From: a bacterium
Lineage (GTDB): Bacteria; UBP15; UBA6099; JAJRTR01
DNA length: 64,000 bases
NCBI GenBank assembly: GCA_024278215.1
Contig: JAJRTR010000111.1
Coordinates: 1 to 64,000 of the forward strand
Reading direction: 5' to 3'
Positions 27,271 to 35,618 of the stretch are shown here, one piece after another. The notes below the pieces were generated by a model, which was not told where the DNA came from, did no database searches, and saw nothing but the letters and a program-made list of their open reading frames with translations. The translations under genes were made by a program, and so were the position numbers. The stretch's first letter is position 1. The number at the start of each line of letters is the position of its first letter.

Positions 27271-27900
27271 TCATTCCGGCATTTCAGGCAGGTCGATGCT
27301 TCTGCCGAATCTTTCACCGTACACAAATTCATTGAGCTCCTTTTTTTCTTTTTGGGGTGGCCACTTGCCTTTCGGATAGCCGACCGGCAATAGTAACGTC
27401 ACACGATAATCCGAGGGCACATGCAGAAGCCGCTTGACACGCCGCTCGTCGAACCAGCCGATCCAGCATGTGCCGAGCCCCAGCCCGCGTGCCGCCAGCA
27501 CTATGTGTTCCACCGATATCGCAACGTCCATCCTGAAGTAATCCATATCCAGAAGCCGGCCCGGCGCGCTGTGGTAAAGAAGATTCTTTCTTCCGCAACA
27601 CACGATCAACACAGGCGCATGCCGCAACCATTTATTGGATGCCGCGCCCATCGGGGCCGCCGTCGCGAGCTTGTCTCGCATCTTCTTGTCTTTTATTATG
27701 ATATAATGCCAGGGTTGTGTGTTGTTCGAGGAAGGCGCAAGCCGCGCAGCCTCCAGTATGACACGCAGCTTCCAGTCTTCGACAGGTTTCTTCGAGTTGT
27801 AGTTGCGCACACTACTACGCTCACTGATGATCTTCATCAGTTCCCCTGTGTTTCCCATATCACGTTTTTCCATTTCATTTCCAACATCATTTTCAGTCAT
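27271..27900 (-). CDS. Nitroreductase-family FMN oxidoreductase
   Basis: The 209-residue protein shows the nitroreductase opening SERSSVRNYNSKKPVED, the FMN-contacting APSSNNTQPWHYIII, and GLGLGTCWIGWFDE near the middle. Family members use FMN and NAD(P)H to reduce nitro groups, quinones, flavins or other substrates, and the real substrate is rarely clear. I start at the ATG at 27898-27900 because AGGAGGAAAT stands directly before it; an ATG seven codons earlier is less likely. It lies between two copies of the TIR repeat. Confidence 0.88.
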   Translation of the reverse strand: MTENDVGNEMEKRDMGNTGELMKIISERSSVRNYNSKKPVEDWKLRVILEAARLAPSSNNTQPWHYIIIKDKKMRDKLATAAPMGAASNKWLRHAPVLIVCCGRKNLLYHSAPGRLLDMDYFRMDVAISVEHIVLAARGLGLGTCWIGWFDERRVKRLLHVPSDYRVTLLLPVGYPKGKWPPQKEKKELNEFVYGERFGRSIDLPEMPE

Positions 27901-27924
27901 ATTTCCTCCTGTGATATTCATACT

Positions 27925-28102
27925 GAGCCAATTGCAAAATTCTGATTCTGCTGCGGTCGGTTGCTATTGTCCATAGCTGCGTTGTCGGCGCAAAATCGTC
28001 CTCGACGTACTCTGCAAGTATGCCTGCGAGGATTTTACACCTCCGCCTTGTTCCGAACAATTTCGCTCGACCTCGCTACAAACATAATTTTGCAATTGGC
28101 TC
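27925..28102 (+). repeat. Complete 178-bp element with 17-bp perfect terminal inverted repeats
   Basis: GAGCCAATTGCAAAATT at 27925-27941 is the exact reverse complement of AATTTTGCAATTGGCTC at 28086-28102. The interior is itself an imperfect palindrome: AAAATC-CCTCG left of centre pairs with CGAGGATTTT right of centre around GTACT-CTGCA-AGTA. There is no open frame. No clear target-site duplication flanks it. It is the reference copy for the fragments listed elsewhere in the window. Confidence 0.9.
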
Positions 28103-28289
28103 TGATATTAAATCATATTTTAGTTTATGCAACAAATATTGCCGGACAACGTTTCATATACTTTACTTGGAATATCGCCTCTGATAAAATCGTAATGCAC
28201 GAAAGAACAAAAAAACCACTTTCGCTCGGTGGCGGCAACCTGTCGGCATTGCGGCGCCGAACGCGATGACATGAAGAGGAGCGCAACAA

Positions 28290-29057
28290 ATGGGATATGA
28301 AACACTGATCGTTGAAAAGGAAGAAAAACACCTGATTATTCGGCTCAACAGGCCTCCGGTAAACGCGCTGAGTAAACAACTGATTGAAGAGCTCAACCAG
28401 GTGCTCGACAACGAGGACAGCGACGATATTCTATCGGTGATCATCACGGGAGCGGGTGAAAAAGCGTTCTGCGCGGGCGCTGACCTCAAAGACGGGTTCG
28501 GACCCGACCCGAAAGAACTGAGCAGGAAAGGACAGGCCACTTTCATGAGGCTCGAGCGGCTCGGCAAACCCGTGATCGCCGCGATAAACGGCATCACGCT
28601 CGGCGGTGGTTGCGAACTGGCGATGGCTTGCACATTCCGTCTCATCGACGAGAAGGCGATCATCGGGCTGCCCGAGTCCAACCTCGGCATCTTGCCCGGA
28701 TACGGCGGCACACAGCGCATGCCGCGCCTAATCGGCAAATCGAAAGCACTCGAACTCATGCTCTACGGCAATTTCATCAAAGCTGACGAAGCTGTCAGGA
28801 TCGGCCTCGCCGACAAACTTTGTGATGCAGGCACAACGCTCGAAAAAGCCGGGGAACTCGCCCGCCTCACTGCAACTCGCGCACCGATTACTACAAAACT
28901 GATTCTCGACTGTGTTAACAGGGGCATTGACATAGACATCGATTCGGGCCTGAAGATCGAACAGGAAAACTTCGGCAGGGTCACGGCAACCGAAGATTCA
29001 AAAGAAGGTGTGGCGGCGTTCCTGGAAAAACGCAAACCGGATTTCAAGGGCGAATAG
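28290..29057 (+). CDS. Enoyl-CoA hydratase/isomerase family protein
   Basis: The 255-residue crotonase-fold protein has the oxyanion-hole segments FCAGADLKDGF and GITLGGGCELAMAC, and the PESNLGILPGYGGTQRM region that carries the usual catalytic Glu in hydratases. It probably hydrates or isomerises an unsaturated acyl-CoA. AGAGGAG lies upstream of the ATG. Together with the CoA transferase at 15013 it hints at acyl-CoA metabolism, but no acyl-CoA dehydrogenase or thiolase is in the window. Confidence 0.9.
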   Translation: MGYETLIVEKEEKHLIIRLNRPPVNALSKQLIEELNQVLDNEDSDDILSVIITGAGEKAFCAGADLKDGFGPDPKELSRKGQATFMRLERLGKPVIAAINGITLGGGCELAMACTFRLIDEKAIIGLPESNLGILPGYGGTQRMPRLIGKSKALELMLYGNFIKADEAVRIGLADKLCDAGTTLEKAGELARLTATRAPITTKLILDCVNRGIDIDIDSGLKIEQENFGRVTATEDSKEGVAAFLEKRKPDFKGE

Positions 29058-29096
29058 TCGTTTTGACTTGTTTTGTGTTCGTAGTGTGAACCCTTT

Positions 29097-29135
29097 CTCT
29101 CGACCTCGCTTCGAACATAATTTTTCAACTGGCTC
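29097..29135 (+). repeat. TIR-family fragment (right end)
   Basis: CTCGACCTCGCTTCGAACAT and the following AATTTTTCAACTGGCTC match the right end of the complete element with a few changes. The left part is missing. The next 150 bp contain several small hairpins (for example GCACAGC-TCCT-GCTGTGC near 29193) of unknown meaning. Confidence 0.7.
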
Positions 29136-29321
29136 TTTATCGTTGTGAAGTACCTGCTTCGTAACGTAGCTTACACTGATCGAAGTGTATAAATAAGGTG
29201 CACAGCTCCTGCTGTGCTGATAGCATAAATAAAGACATATAATGTGAAAGCCGGGGTTTTCAGTTTCTGCATTCCCGGGTTTCTCCCCGGGGACGAGTAA
29301 AAACTTCAATTGATTCGAACA

Positions 29322-29921
29322 TCAGAAATAGCGACGCTCTCTGCCGATGGTCGAGTGGAGACCGTGGCCTGGATAAATAGTCGTATCATCGGGCAGCGTA
29401 AGCAGTTTAGATTGTATGCTGCTCAGCAACTTGCCGGCGTCTCCGCCCTCGAAATCCGTGCGGCCCACCCCGTCGCAGAAAAGCGTGTCGCCCGTAAAGC
29501 AGACATCTCCGGAAAGGTAGCACACACCGCCGGGCGTGTGTCCGGGCGTAAACAGCACTCTCAAGCTGACTGACCCCTGAACGACTTCATCACCGTCCTC
29601 GACAACTTGAAATACGCCCGGGCCTTCACTTGTATACCGTTTTGTTTCACTTGCCGGTATGTTGATAAAATCCGCTTCCGCCGCGCTCAGCAGCACAGGG
29701 ATATTCCATCGGGAGCGTACATCGTTCATCGCGCCCGTGTGGTCGTGGTGTCCGTGGGTGAGAAGTATTTTTTTTACTTCTATTTTCTCCTCTTTAACCG
29801 CGGCAAGTATCTTCTCCGCTTCCGCGCCCGGGTCTATCAGCAACGCTGCCGATGTTTCCTCACAAGCGACGAGGTAGCAGTTGGTTTCGAGGTATCCTAC
29901 AACGACCGGCACTATTCTCAT
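29322..29921 (-). CDS. MBL-fold hydrolase (glyoxalase II-like)
   Basis: The 199-residue protein carries the metallo-beta-lactamase metal motif THGHHDHTGA, FTPGHTPGG with a further His, a metal-bridging Asp in CFTGDTLF, and YPGHG. The N-terminus RIVPVVVGYLETNCYLVACE is typical of the short hydroxyacylglutathione-hydrolase-like group. It probably hydrolyses a thioester or a related substrate with two metals. Many such short proteins are annotated GloB without proof. Confidence 0.88.
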   Translation of the reverse strand: MRIVPVVVGYLETNCYLVACEETSAALLIDPGAEAEKILAAVKEEKIEVKKILLTHGHHDHTGAMNDVRSRWNIPVLLSAAEADFINIPASETKRYTSEGPGVFQVVEDGDEVVQGSVSLRVLFTPGHTPGGVCYLSGDVCFTGDTLFCDGVGRTDFEGGDAGKLLSSIQSKLLTLPDDTTIYPGHGLHSTIGRERRYF

Positions 29922-30091
29922 TTTGTTTTATTCTCCCGGCTTATAATTCTTACATCCCCAAATTGTAGCGACCTGTAATCCTCTTTTCAAGAATATCTTA
30001 TCTTGTTTCCGTTTGTCATATAGAATGACAAACAGCAACCCTGAGATTCCGTGCCGGCATATATTGAATGGGGGCGGGTGGTCGAAGTGTC

Positions 30092-30120
30092 TTGACAAGA
30101 AAACCATAAATTTATATTAT
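30092..30120 (+). promoter_or_regulatory. Sigma-70-type promoter of ppdK
   Basis: TTGACA (30092-30097), a 17-base spacer and TATTAT (30115-30120) form a near-consensus promoter. The predicted start is near 30127, about 75 bases before the ppdK ATG, and GGGGG precedes that ATG. Confidence 0.8.
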
Positions 30121-30200
30121 GACAATTCAGGAAAGTTATAAAGAATCAGCTTTAACGCAACGATCTTTTCGCAAAAATATTTGATTCAAGGGGGGAATGT

Positions 30201-32993
30201 ATGGCAAAGAAATTTGTATATTTTTTTGGTGAAGGCAAAGCGGACGGCGCGTCTGAAATGAAAAATCTGCTCGGTGGGAAAGGAGCAAATCTTGCCGAGA
30301 TGACCAACCTGAAAATGCCCGTGCCGCCGGGATTTACGCTCACGACTGAAGTGTGCACGTATTTCAGTAAAAACAAAGGCAAGTATCCGCAGGGTTGCAA
30401 AAGCGCGGTGGACAAAGCCGTCGCCAGAGTCGAGAAAATCATGGGCGCGAAGTTCGGTGATCCGAAGAACCCGCTTCTTTTCTCAGTGCGCTCCGGTGCG
30501 CGCATGTCTATGCCCGGTATGATGGAAACCGTTCTTAACGTGGGGCTCACGTCAAAAACGATACCCGGCATGATCGAAAAGACAGGCGACGAACGTTTCG
30601 TGCTCGACGCATACAGGCGTCTCATCTCGATGTACTCGGACGTCGTCATGGAAAAAGCCGCGGGCATCGAACCTGAAGAGGGCAAAGGCATCCGCGAACA
30701 ACTCGAAGCGGAACTGGCGAAAGTCAAGAAGAAAAACGGCTACGAAAACGACATTGATCTGACCGCCGACGACCTCAGGAGCCTGATCGAAGTCTATAAG
30801 AAAAAGGTCAAGAAAGTTCTTAAGAAGGATTTTCCGGACGATCCGCAAAAACAGCTCTGGGGCGGCATCGGCGCGGTGTTTGCATCATGGGACGGCAAAC
30901 GCGCGATCTCTTATCGGCAAATAGAAAATATTCCCGAACACTGGGGCACTGCCGTCAACGTGCAGACAATGGTCTTCGGCAACATGGGTTTCGACAGCGC
31001 TACAGGCGTTGCCTTCACTCGCAACCCCGCTACCGGCGACTCCAACTTCTATGGCGAATGGCTTCCCAACGCGCAGGGTGAGGACGTTGTAGCGGGCATA
31101 CGCACACCCAACCCGCTCAGCAAAAAGAACAAGACCGCCGACACAAAACACCTGCCCAGCCTCGAAGAAGAAATGCCGAAAATCTACAAGCAACTCCACG
31201 CGATCCGTGACAGGCTCGAAGCACATTACCACGATATGCAGGACCTGGAATTCACGATACAATCCGGGCGCCTGTGGATGCTCCAGACAAGAACCGGCAA
31301 GCGAAACGGCGTGGCGGCAGTCCGCATGGCCGTCGATATGTGCAATGAAAAACTCATCGACAAGAATACAGCCGTCATGCGGGTGAGACCCGATCAGATA
31401 GACGAACTTCTGCATCCCATGCTGGACCCTGCGGCGGAAAAGAAAGCGGTGTACATCACCAAGGGGCTTCCGGCCGGTCCGGGCGGCGCGTCCGGGCAGA
31501 TAGCTTTCACCGCCGATCGTGCCGAAGAACTCAACGGGAAGGGCATGAGAGTCATTCTCGTACGCAACGAGACCTCGCCGGAAGACGTTCACGGCATGCA
31601 CGCCGCGCAGGCTGTTCTCACGGCGAAAGGCGGCATGACCAGCCACGCCGCGCTCGTGGCGCGTGGCTGGGGAAAATGTTGTATCGTCGGTGCGGGCGCG
31701 CTTGAGATAAGCGCCGAAAAAAAAGAAATGAAAGTCAACGGCAAGACATACCGGGAAGGCGACTGGATCACACTCAACGGAACAAAAGGCCGTGTCTACG
31801 AGGGGCAAATCACTCTGTTGCCCGCCCAACCCGGCAAAAACAAATATTACAAGCAACTTATGACATGGGCGGACGATGTGAGAACAATGAATGTACGCAC
31901 GAACGCAGACAGCCCGGTCGACGCGAAACAGGCAATAAAATTCGGCGCGGAAGGCATCGGACTCTGTCGCACGGAACACATGTTCTTCGGCGATGACCGC
32001 ATCGCAGCGATGCGCGAGATGATCCTCGCGGACAGCGAAAGCGCGCGCCGCAAAGCGCTTGCGACACTGCTGCCGCTCCAGCGCAAAGACTTCTACCAGA
32101 TATTTATCGCGATGAACGGGCGCCCTGTTACCATCCGGCTGCTGGACCCGCCGCTCCACGAGTTCCTTCCCAACCGTGAGGAACTTATGGTCGAGATCGC
32201 GAGACTCGAGATCAAAAAACCGAAATCCCCGAAATTGAAAAAACTAAGGTCGCTGCTCGAGCGGGTGGAGGAACTGCATGAGTTCAACCCGATGCTGGGG
32301 CTCCGCGGATGCAGGCTCGGCCTCACACTTCCGGAAATCAGCGAGATGCAGGTGCGCGCGATTATGGAAGCCGCCTGCGATGTCGTAAAGAAGAAAAAAC
32401 CTTGCAAACCGGAGATCATGATACCGCTCACCGGTCACCTCAACGAGATGAAGACGGCCCGCGCGCAGGCACTTGCCATCTGCGAGGAAGTCATCAAGCA
32501 GAAAAAAGTTAAAGTCAAATACCAGATAGGAACGATGATAGAAATACCGCGCGCGGCGATCACAGCCGACGAGATAGCTGCCGAAGCGGAGTTCTTCTCC
32601 TTCGGCACAAACGACCTGACACAGATGACATTCGGCTACAGCCGCGACGACGCCGGCAAGTTCATCAAGTATTATATCGAGAACAACATTCTACCCCAAG
32701 ACCCGTTCCAGACACTGGACCAGAGTGGTGTGGGACAACTCATCGAGCTGGCAGTCGCCAAAGGGCGCAAGACACGACCGGGCATCAAGATCGGCATCTG
32801 CGGCGAGCACGGCGGCGACCCGGAATCAGTGGAATTCTGCCACCGGACGGGCTTCAACTATGTTTCATGTTCACCCTTCCGTGTACCCATTGCAAGAATG
32901 GCAGCGGCGCAAGCAGCTATCAGGGATATCGAAGCTGCAAAAGCTAAGAAACCCAAAAAGAAGGCAAAGAAGAAGACAAAGAAGAAAAAGTAA
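30201..32993 (+). CDS. ppdK: Pyruvate phosphate dikinase
   Basis: The 930-residue protein has the three parts of PPDK: an N-terminal ATP-grasp domain (starting FVYFFGEGKADGASEMKNLLGGKGANLAEM), the phosphohistidine domain with GGMTSHAALVARGWGKCC (His482), and the C-terminal PEP-binding barrel ending near GICGEHGGDP. It interconverts pyruvate, ATP and Pi with PEP, AMP and PPi. With the membrane pyrophosphatase in this window it suggests PPi-linked glycolysis or gluconeogenesis. An unusual tail of almost pure Lys (AKKPKKKAKKKTKKKK) follows the family's normal end. A strong promoter precedes it. Confidence 0.97.
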   Translation: MAKKFVYFFGEGKADGASEMKNLLGGKGANLAEMTNLKMPVPPGFTLTTEVCTYFSKNKGKYPQGCKSAVDKAVARVEKIMGAKFGDPKNPLLFSVRSGARMSMPGMMETVLNVGLTSKTIPGMIEKTGDERFVLDAYRRLISMYSDVVMEKAAGIEPEEGKGIREQLEAELAKVKKKNGYENDIDLTADDLRSLIEVYKKKVKKVLKKDFPDDPQKQLWGGIGAVFASWDGKRAISYRQIENIPEHWGTAVNVQTMVFGNMGFDSATGVAFTRNPATGDSNFYGEWLPNAQGEDVVAGIRTPNPLSKKNKTADTKHLPSLEEEMPKIYKQLHAIRDRLEAHYHDMQDLEFTIQSGRLWMLQTRTGKRNGVAAVRMAVDMCNEKLIDKNTAVMRVRPDQIDELLHPMLDPAAEKKAVYITKGLPAGPGGASGQIAFTADRAEELNGKGMRVILVRNETSPEDVHGMHAAQAVLTAKGGMTSHAALVARGWGKCCIVGAGALEISAEKKEMKVNGKTYREGDWITLNGTKGRVYEGQITLLPAQPGKNKYYKQLMTWADDVRTMNVRTNADSPVDAKQAIKFGAEGIGLCRTEHMFFGDDRIAAMREMILADSESARRKALATLLPLQRKDFYQIFIAMNGRPVTIRLLDPPLHEFLPNREELMVEIARLEIKKPKSPKLKKLRSLLERVEELHEFNPMLGLRGCRLGLTLPEISEMQVRAIMEAACDVVKKKKPCKPEIMIPLTGHLNEMKTARAQALAICEEVIKQKKVKVKYQIGTMIEIPRAAITADEIAAEAEFFSFGTNDLTQMTFGYSRDDAGKFIKYYIENNILPQDPFQTLDQSGVGQLIELAVAKGRKTRPGIKIGICGEHGGDPESVEFCHRTGFNYVSCSPFRVPIARMAAAQAAIRDIEAAKAKKPKKKAKKKTKKKK

Positions 32994-33455
32994 TGAAGAT
33001 ATTATATCCGGTCTGCTGAGCAGCAATCGACAAGCTCAGCCGGCCGGCATTTAACCCGGATTTCTCACAAAGAAATCCGGAAAATCGTGATAACACCTAT
33101 TCTACTGCGTTGCTGCGGCGATTCGGGACTGGTCGCATACCGGTATTTTGTGCAAGAGGCCGACCGGTCGGCTGCACCCTCACCGCTCCCTTGCCGCGCC
33201 TTATTACAGGCATTCTCCCGATTTCTGGCCCGCATTGGTGAAATATGCGGGATAGCTGCGTTGTCGGCGCAAAAGCATCCTCATCGCAACTCCACGAGTA
33301 CGCCTGCGGGGATTTTGCACATCCGCCTTGCTTCTGAATAATTTCGTTCGACCTCGCTTCGAACATAATTTTTCAATTGGCTCAACGGAATATATTCTCA
33401 GCATAAAAACACCCGGGAACATGTCCCTCATGCTTCTTCGCGAACGTAAAAAACA
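32994..33455. other. Intergenic region after ppdK: hairpin plus repeat
   Basis: At about 33056-33080 CCGGATTTCT / AGAAATCCGG forms a perfect 10-bp hairpin with a 5-base loop but only AAAA after it, so it is at best a weak terminator. From 33229 the region carries repeat sequence. No gene is seen. Confidence 0.5.
33252..33383 (+). repeat. TIR-family element lacking its left end
   Basis: ATAGCTGCGTTGTCGGCGCA through AATTTTTCAATTGGCTC aligns with the right three quarters of the complete element (27974-28102). The left terminal repeat is replaced by a short CCCGCATTGGTGAAATATGC module (33229 onward) that recurs at 39281 and, diverged, at 17863. Confidence 0.8.
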
Positions 33456-34004
33456 TCAAGGATGGAAATCTTTATATTTGAGCTTTTCCCTGTATAAACT
33501 TCTAAGTTCATTAAAGTATTCGATGTATTCTTCCGTGCGGTAATCGGGATATGTCCAGGGAAGCGGTCGGAACTTTTTCTTTTCGAACTTGAGCGTTACC
33601 TCCGCGAATATACCTTTGCCAAGATAAATCCTGTGGAAATTATCTTTCGTTGTAGCCAGTGTCATTTTCGCAAGCGAGAGATAGCCGGGGTCGAGATTCA
33701 CCAGCCGCCCGCTTCCGTCTTCGTTTCTCGGGTATTCATGCTCGATCCTGTTGGTCACAAGCTTAATGTCGGCGATCGTCCCGGGGGAAATCAGCGTCTC
33801 GAACGAAAAGAAAATCTTCCGGAGCCCCGGCCCCATCTCTTTCTCGTAGTAATCCGTTTCATTGAAATCAAAGACACCGCTCGTGAAATCAATCGTACCG
33901 AATTCCTTTTCCAGACCGGCTTTCACATCGTCCACAGGCGCAGCCCTGCTGAAGATCACACCGCAGAAAAGCTGCACAGGTTCTGGTCTTCCCACTTCGC
34001 CCAT
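33456..34004 (-). CDS. DUF4416 family protein
   Basis: The 182-residue protein begins MGEVGRPEPVQLFCGVIF and contains FDFNETDYYEKEMGPGLRK, the conserved core of the DUF4416 family, plus NLDPGYLSLAKMTLAT. No function is established for this family. The ATG at 34002-34004 is preceded by GGGGAG about 12 bases upstream and lies 7 bp past the argB stop, so the two are one operon. Association with argB is positional and does not establish a role in arginine synthesis. Confidence 0.85.
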   Translation of the reverse strand: MGEVGRPEPVQLFCGVIFSRAAPVDDVKAGLEKEFGTIDFTSGVFDFNETDYYEKEMGPGLRKIFFSFETLISPGTIADIKLVTNRIEHEYPRNEDGSGRLVNLDPGYLSLAKMTLATTKDNFHRIYLGKGIFAEVTLKFEKKKFRPLPWTYPDYRTEEYIEYFNELRSLYREKLKYKDFHP

Positions 34005-34011
34005 ATATCGA

Positions 34012-34869
34012 TCACTCCCCGACAATCTGTGTGCCCACACCGCCGTCGGTGAGCGTTTCGAGCAACAGTGAATGCGGTTTACGGCCATTGATTATATGTA
34101 TCTTATCAAGTCCCTGTTCGATAGTGCGGACAGCCGACTCGATTTTGGGAATCATGCCGCCTGCAATTATGCCTTCGTCGATCAGCGTCATAGCTCGTCC
34201 AACCGTCAATGTGGAAATAAGCGTCGACGTGTCGCCCGGGACGACCATCACACCGTCGACATCCGTCATAAGGATAAGTTTCCGAGCCCTGACGCGCAGG
34301 GCGAGTTGCGTCGCTACATAATCGGCATTGATGTTGAGTGTCCTGCCGCCCTCGCTCACGCCGAGCGAAGCCACGACGGGCACTTCGTCTTCTTTTACAG
34401 AGTCCCATACATCACGCGCTATACCTGTCATATCGCCGACCCAGCCCAGGTCGACACCGTCGCCCAAGTCCATCTTTTCGCCCCTCACGAGTGCGCCGCG
34501 CGGGCCGGAGAACCCCACTGCTTCCACTCCCTTTTCCCGTAGCCTGTCCACAAGAGCCAGGTTCAAATCTCCGAAACATTTCTCGAGTATCCCGATCGTT
34601 TTGTCGCAGGTGATCCGCAGCCCCCTGTGGCGGCGCGGGCAGATGCCGGCTTCCTCCATATCATGGTCCGCCTGCACCGAACCGCCGTGGACAAGCACTG
34701 TCCTTACACCATTCTTCTTAAGAAAAGCGATATCCTCGAGGATATGGTCGCCCGCCACCCTGTCCTCGACGAGCGCTCCTCCGCACTTGACAACAAATAT
34801 CGAGCCTTCGAACTCGGCCAGGTACTTCCCGGCCTGATCTATTCCCAGACTGCATAATAAATCTTCCAT
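34012..34869 (-). CDS. argB: Acetylglutamate kinase
   Basis: The 285-residue amino-acid-kinase protein has VVKCGGALVED and VLVHGG at the N-terminus, GFSGPRGALVRG, NINADYVATQLAL, LMTDVDGVM and GGMIPKIESA in the order seen in ArgB. It phosphorylates N-acetylglutamate, the second step of arginine synthesis. The N-terminal VHGGSVQADHDMEEAGI differs from the usual VHGGGPQI..., a moderately divergent substrate loop. The DUF4416 gene follows 7 bp later. No other arg gene is visible. Confidence 0.92.
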   Translation of the reverse strand: MEDLLCSLGIDQAGKYLAEFEGSIFVVKCGGALVEDRVAGDHILEDIAFLKKNGVRTVLVHGGSVQADHDMEEAGICPRRHRGLRITCDKTIGILEKCFGDLNLALVDRLREKGVEAVGFSGPRGALVRGEKMDLGDGVDLGWVGDMTGIARDVWDSVKEDEVPVVASLGVSEGGRTLNINADYVATQLALRVRARKLILMTDVDGVMVVPGDTSTLISTLTVGRAMTLIDEGIIAGGMIPKIESAVRTIEQGLDKIHIINGRKPHSLLLETLTDGGVGTQIVGE

Positions 34870-35056
34870 ATTCTCCTTCGTTATTCACGCCGTTTTGTTT
34901 TCTTGAAAGCTGTGTTCATTACAACCCGACATTATTGCGATTGCCATTTATTATTATTGCGAGCCGCCGATTTGTACAGGCATCACTTTCAAATTGACAT
35001 CTGTTGTATTAGAATATCAGCAACTTTTTGCTCGATTCTTTCAAGGAGAGAGAACT

Positions 35057-35611
35057 ATGAGTTCCGCGAAATCCGGTTCGTACAACTTCTGCAATCATTG
35101 CGGATATCAGAACAGATCGGAAAACAAATTCTGCTCGAAATGCGGACAGCGAATCCAGATGTTTTCTCTCGACAGCAAGCGCCCCCCGGAAACAGTCAAT
35201 TGCCCGAATTGCGGACAGCCGAACTCGACCGGGGCTCGATTCTGCTCGGGATGCAGCGAACCGCTTGTCGACGACTTCAAAGTTGTCGATGACGGCGATT
35301 ATGTTCTGGTCGTCATAAATCTCTCACAGATCGACTTTGAAAACCACCGCGACCTCAACACTCTTTCCAAAAGGCTGCACAACCAGCGCATACTCATCGA
35401 CATGAACAAGGTGAAATGGATAGACAGCACCGGCATCGGCGCACTCGTGACACTATCGAACAGGTTCGCGCGTTCACAGCAGGAAATAAAATTTTTCGGC
35501 ATGTCGCCGAAAGTGCTCGATGCGTTCAAAGCGCTTCAGGTTGATAATATACTGGAACTTTACAAAACAGAAAACGAGGCGCGGATCAGCTGGGGTATGC
35601 CGTCGCGATAG
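35057..35611 (+). CDS. Double zinc-ribbon STAS-domain protein
   Basis: The 184-residue protein has two zinc ribbons (CNHC/CSKC at 12-29 and CPNC/CSGC at 49-66) joined to a STAS domain (about 75-184). The STAS motif is WIDSTGIGALV, with the Ser after Asp that is phosphorylated in anti-sigma factor antagonists. It is probably a cytoplasmic switch protein whose phosphorylation state is set by a serine kinase, not seen here. Zinc ribbons fused to STAS are unusual. CAAGGAGAGAG precedes the ATG at 35057. Two smaller STAS genes lie at 51694 and 52303. Confidence 0.85.
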   Translation: MSSAKSGSYNFCNHCGYQNRSENKFCSKCGQRIQMFSLDSKRPPETVNCPNCGQPNSTGARFCSGCSEPLVDDFKVVDDGDYVLVVINLSQIDFENHRDLNTLSKRLHNQRILIDMNKVKWIDSTGIGALVTLSNRFARSQQEIKFFGMSPKVLDAFKALQVDNILELYKTENEARISWGMPSR

Positions 35612-35618
35612 CAGCGCG

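Noticed and set aside
27925-28102. CRISPR-like or IS element interpretation of the TIR repeat
   Set aside because: There are no regularly spaced direct repeats with spacers and no transposase frame; copies are dispersed.
29190-29300. Possible tRNA or small structured RNA from the run of hairpins
   Set aside because: No T-loop (GGTTCGAAT-like) or acceptor pairing in the right places was found.
30885-32159. 424-codon open frame opposite ppdK
   Set aside because: It is antisense to a complete PPDK and shows no family motif.
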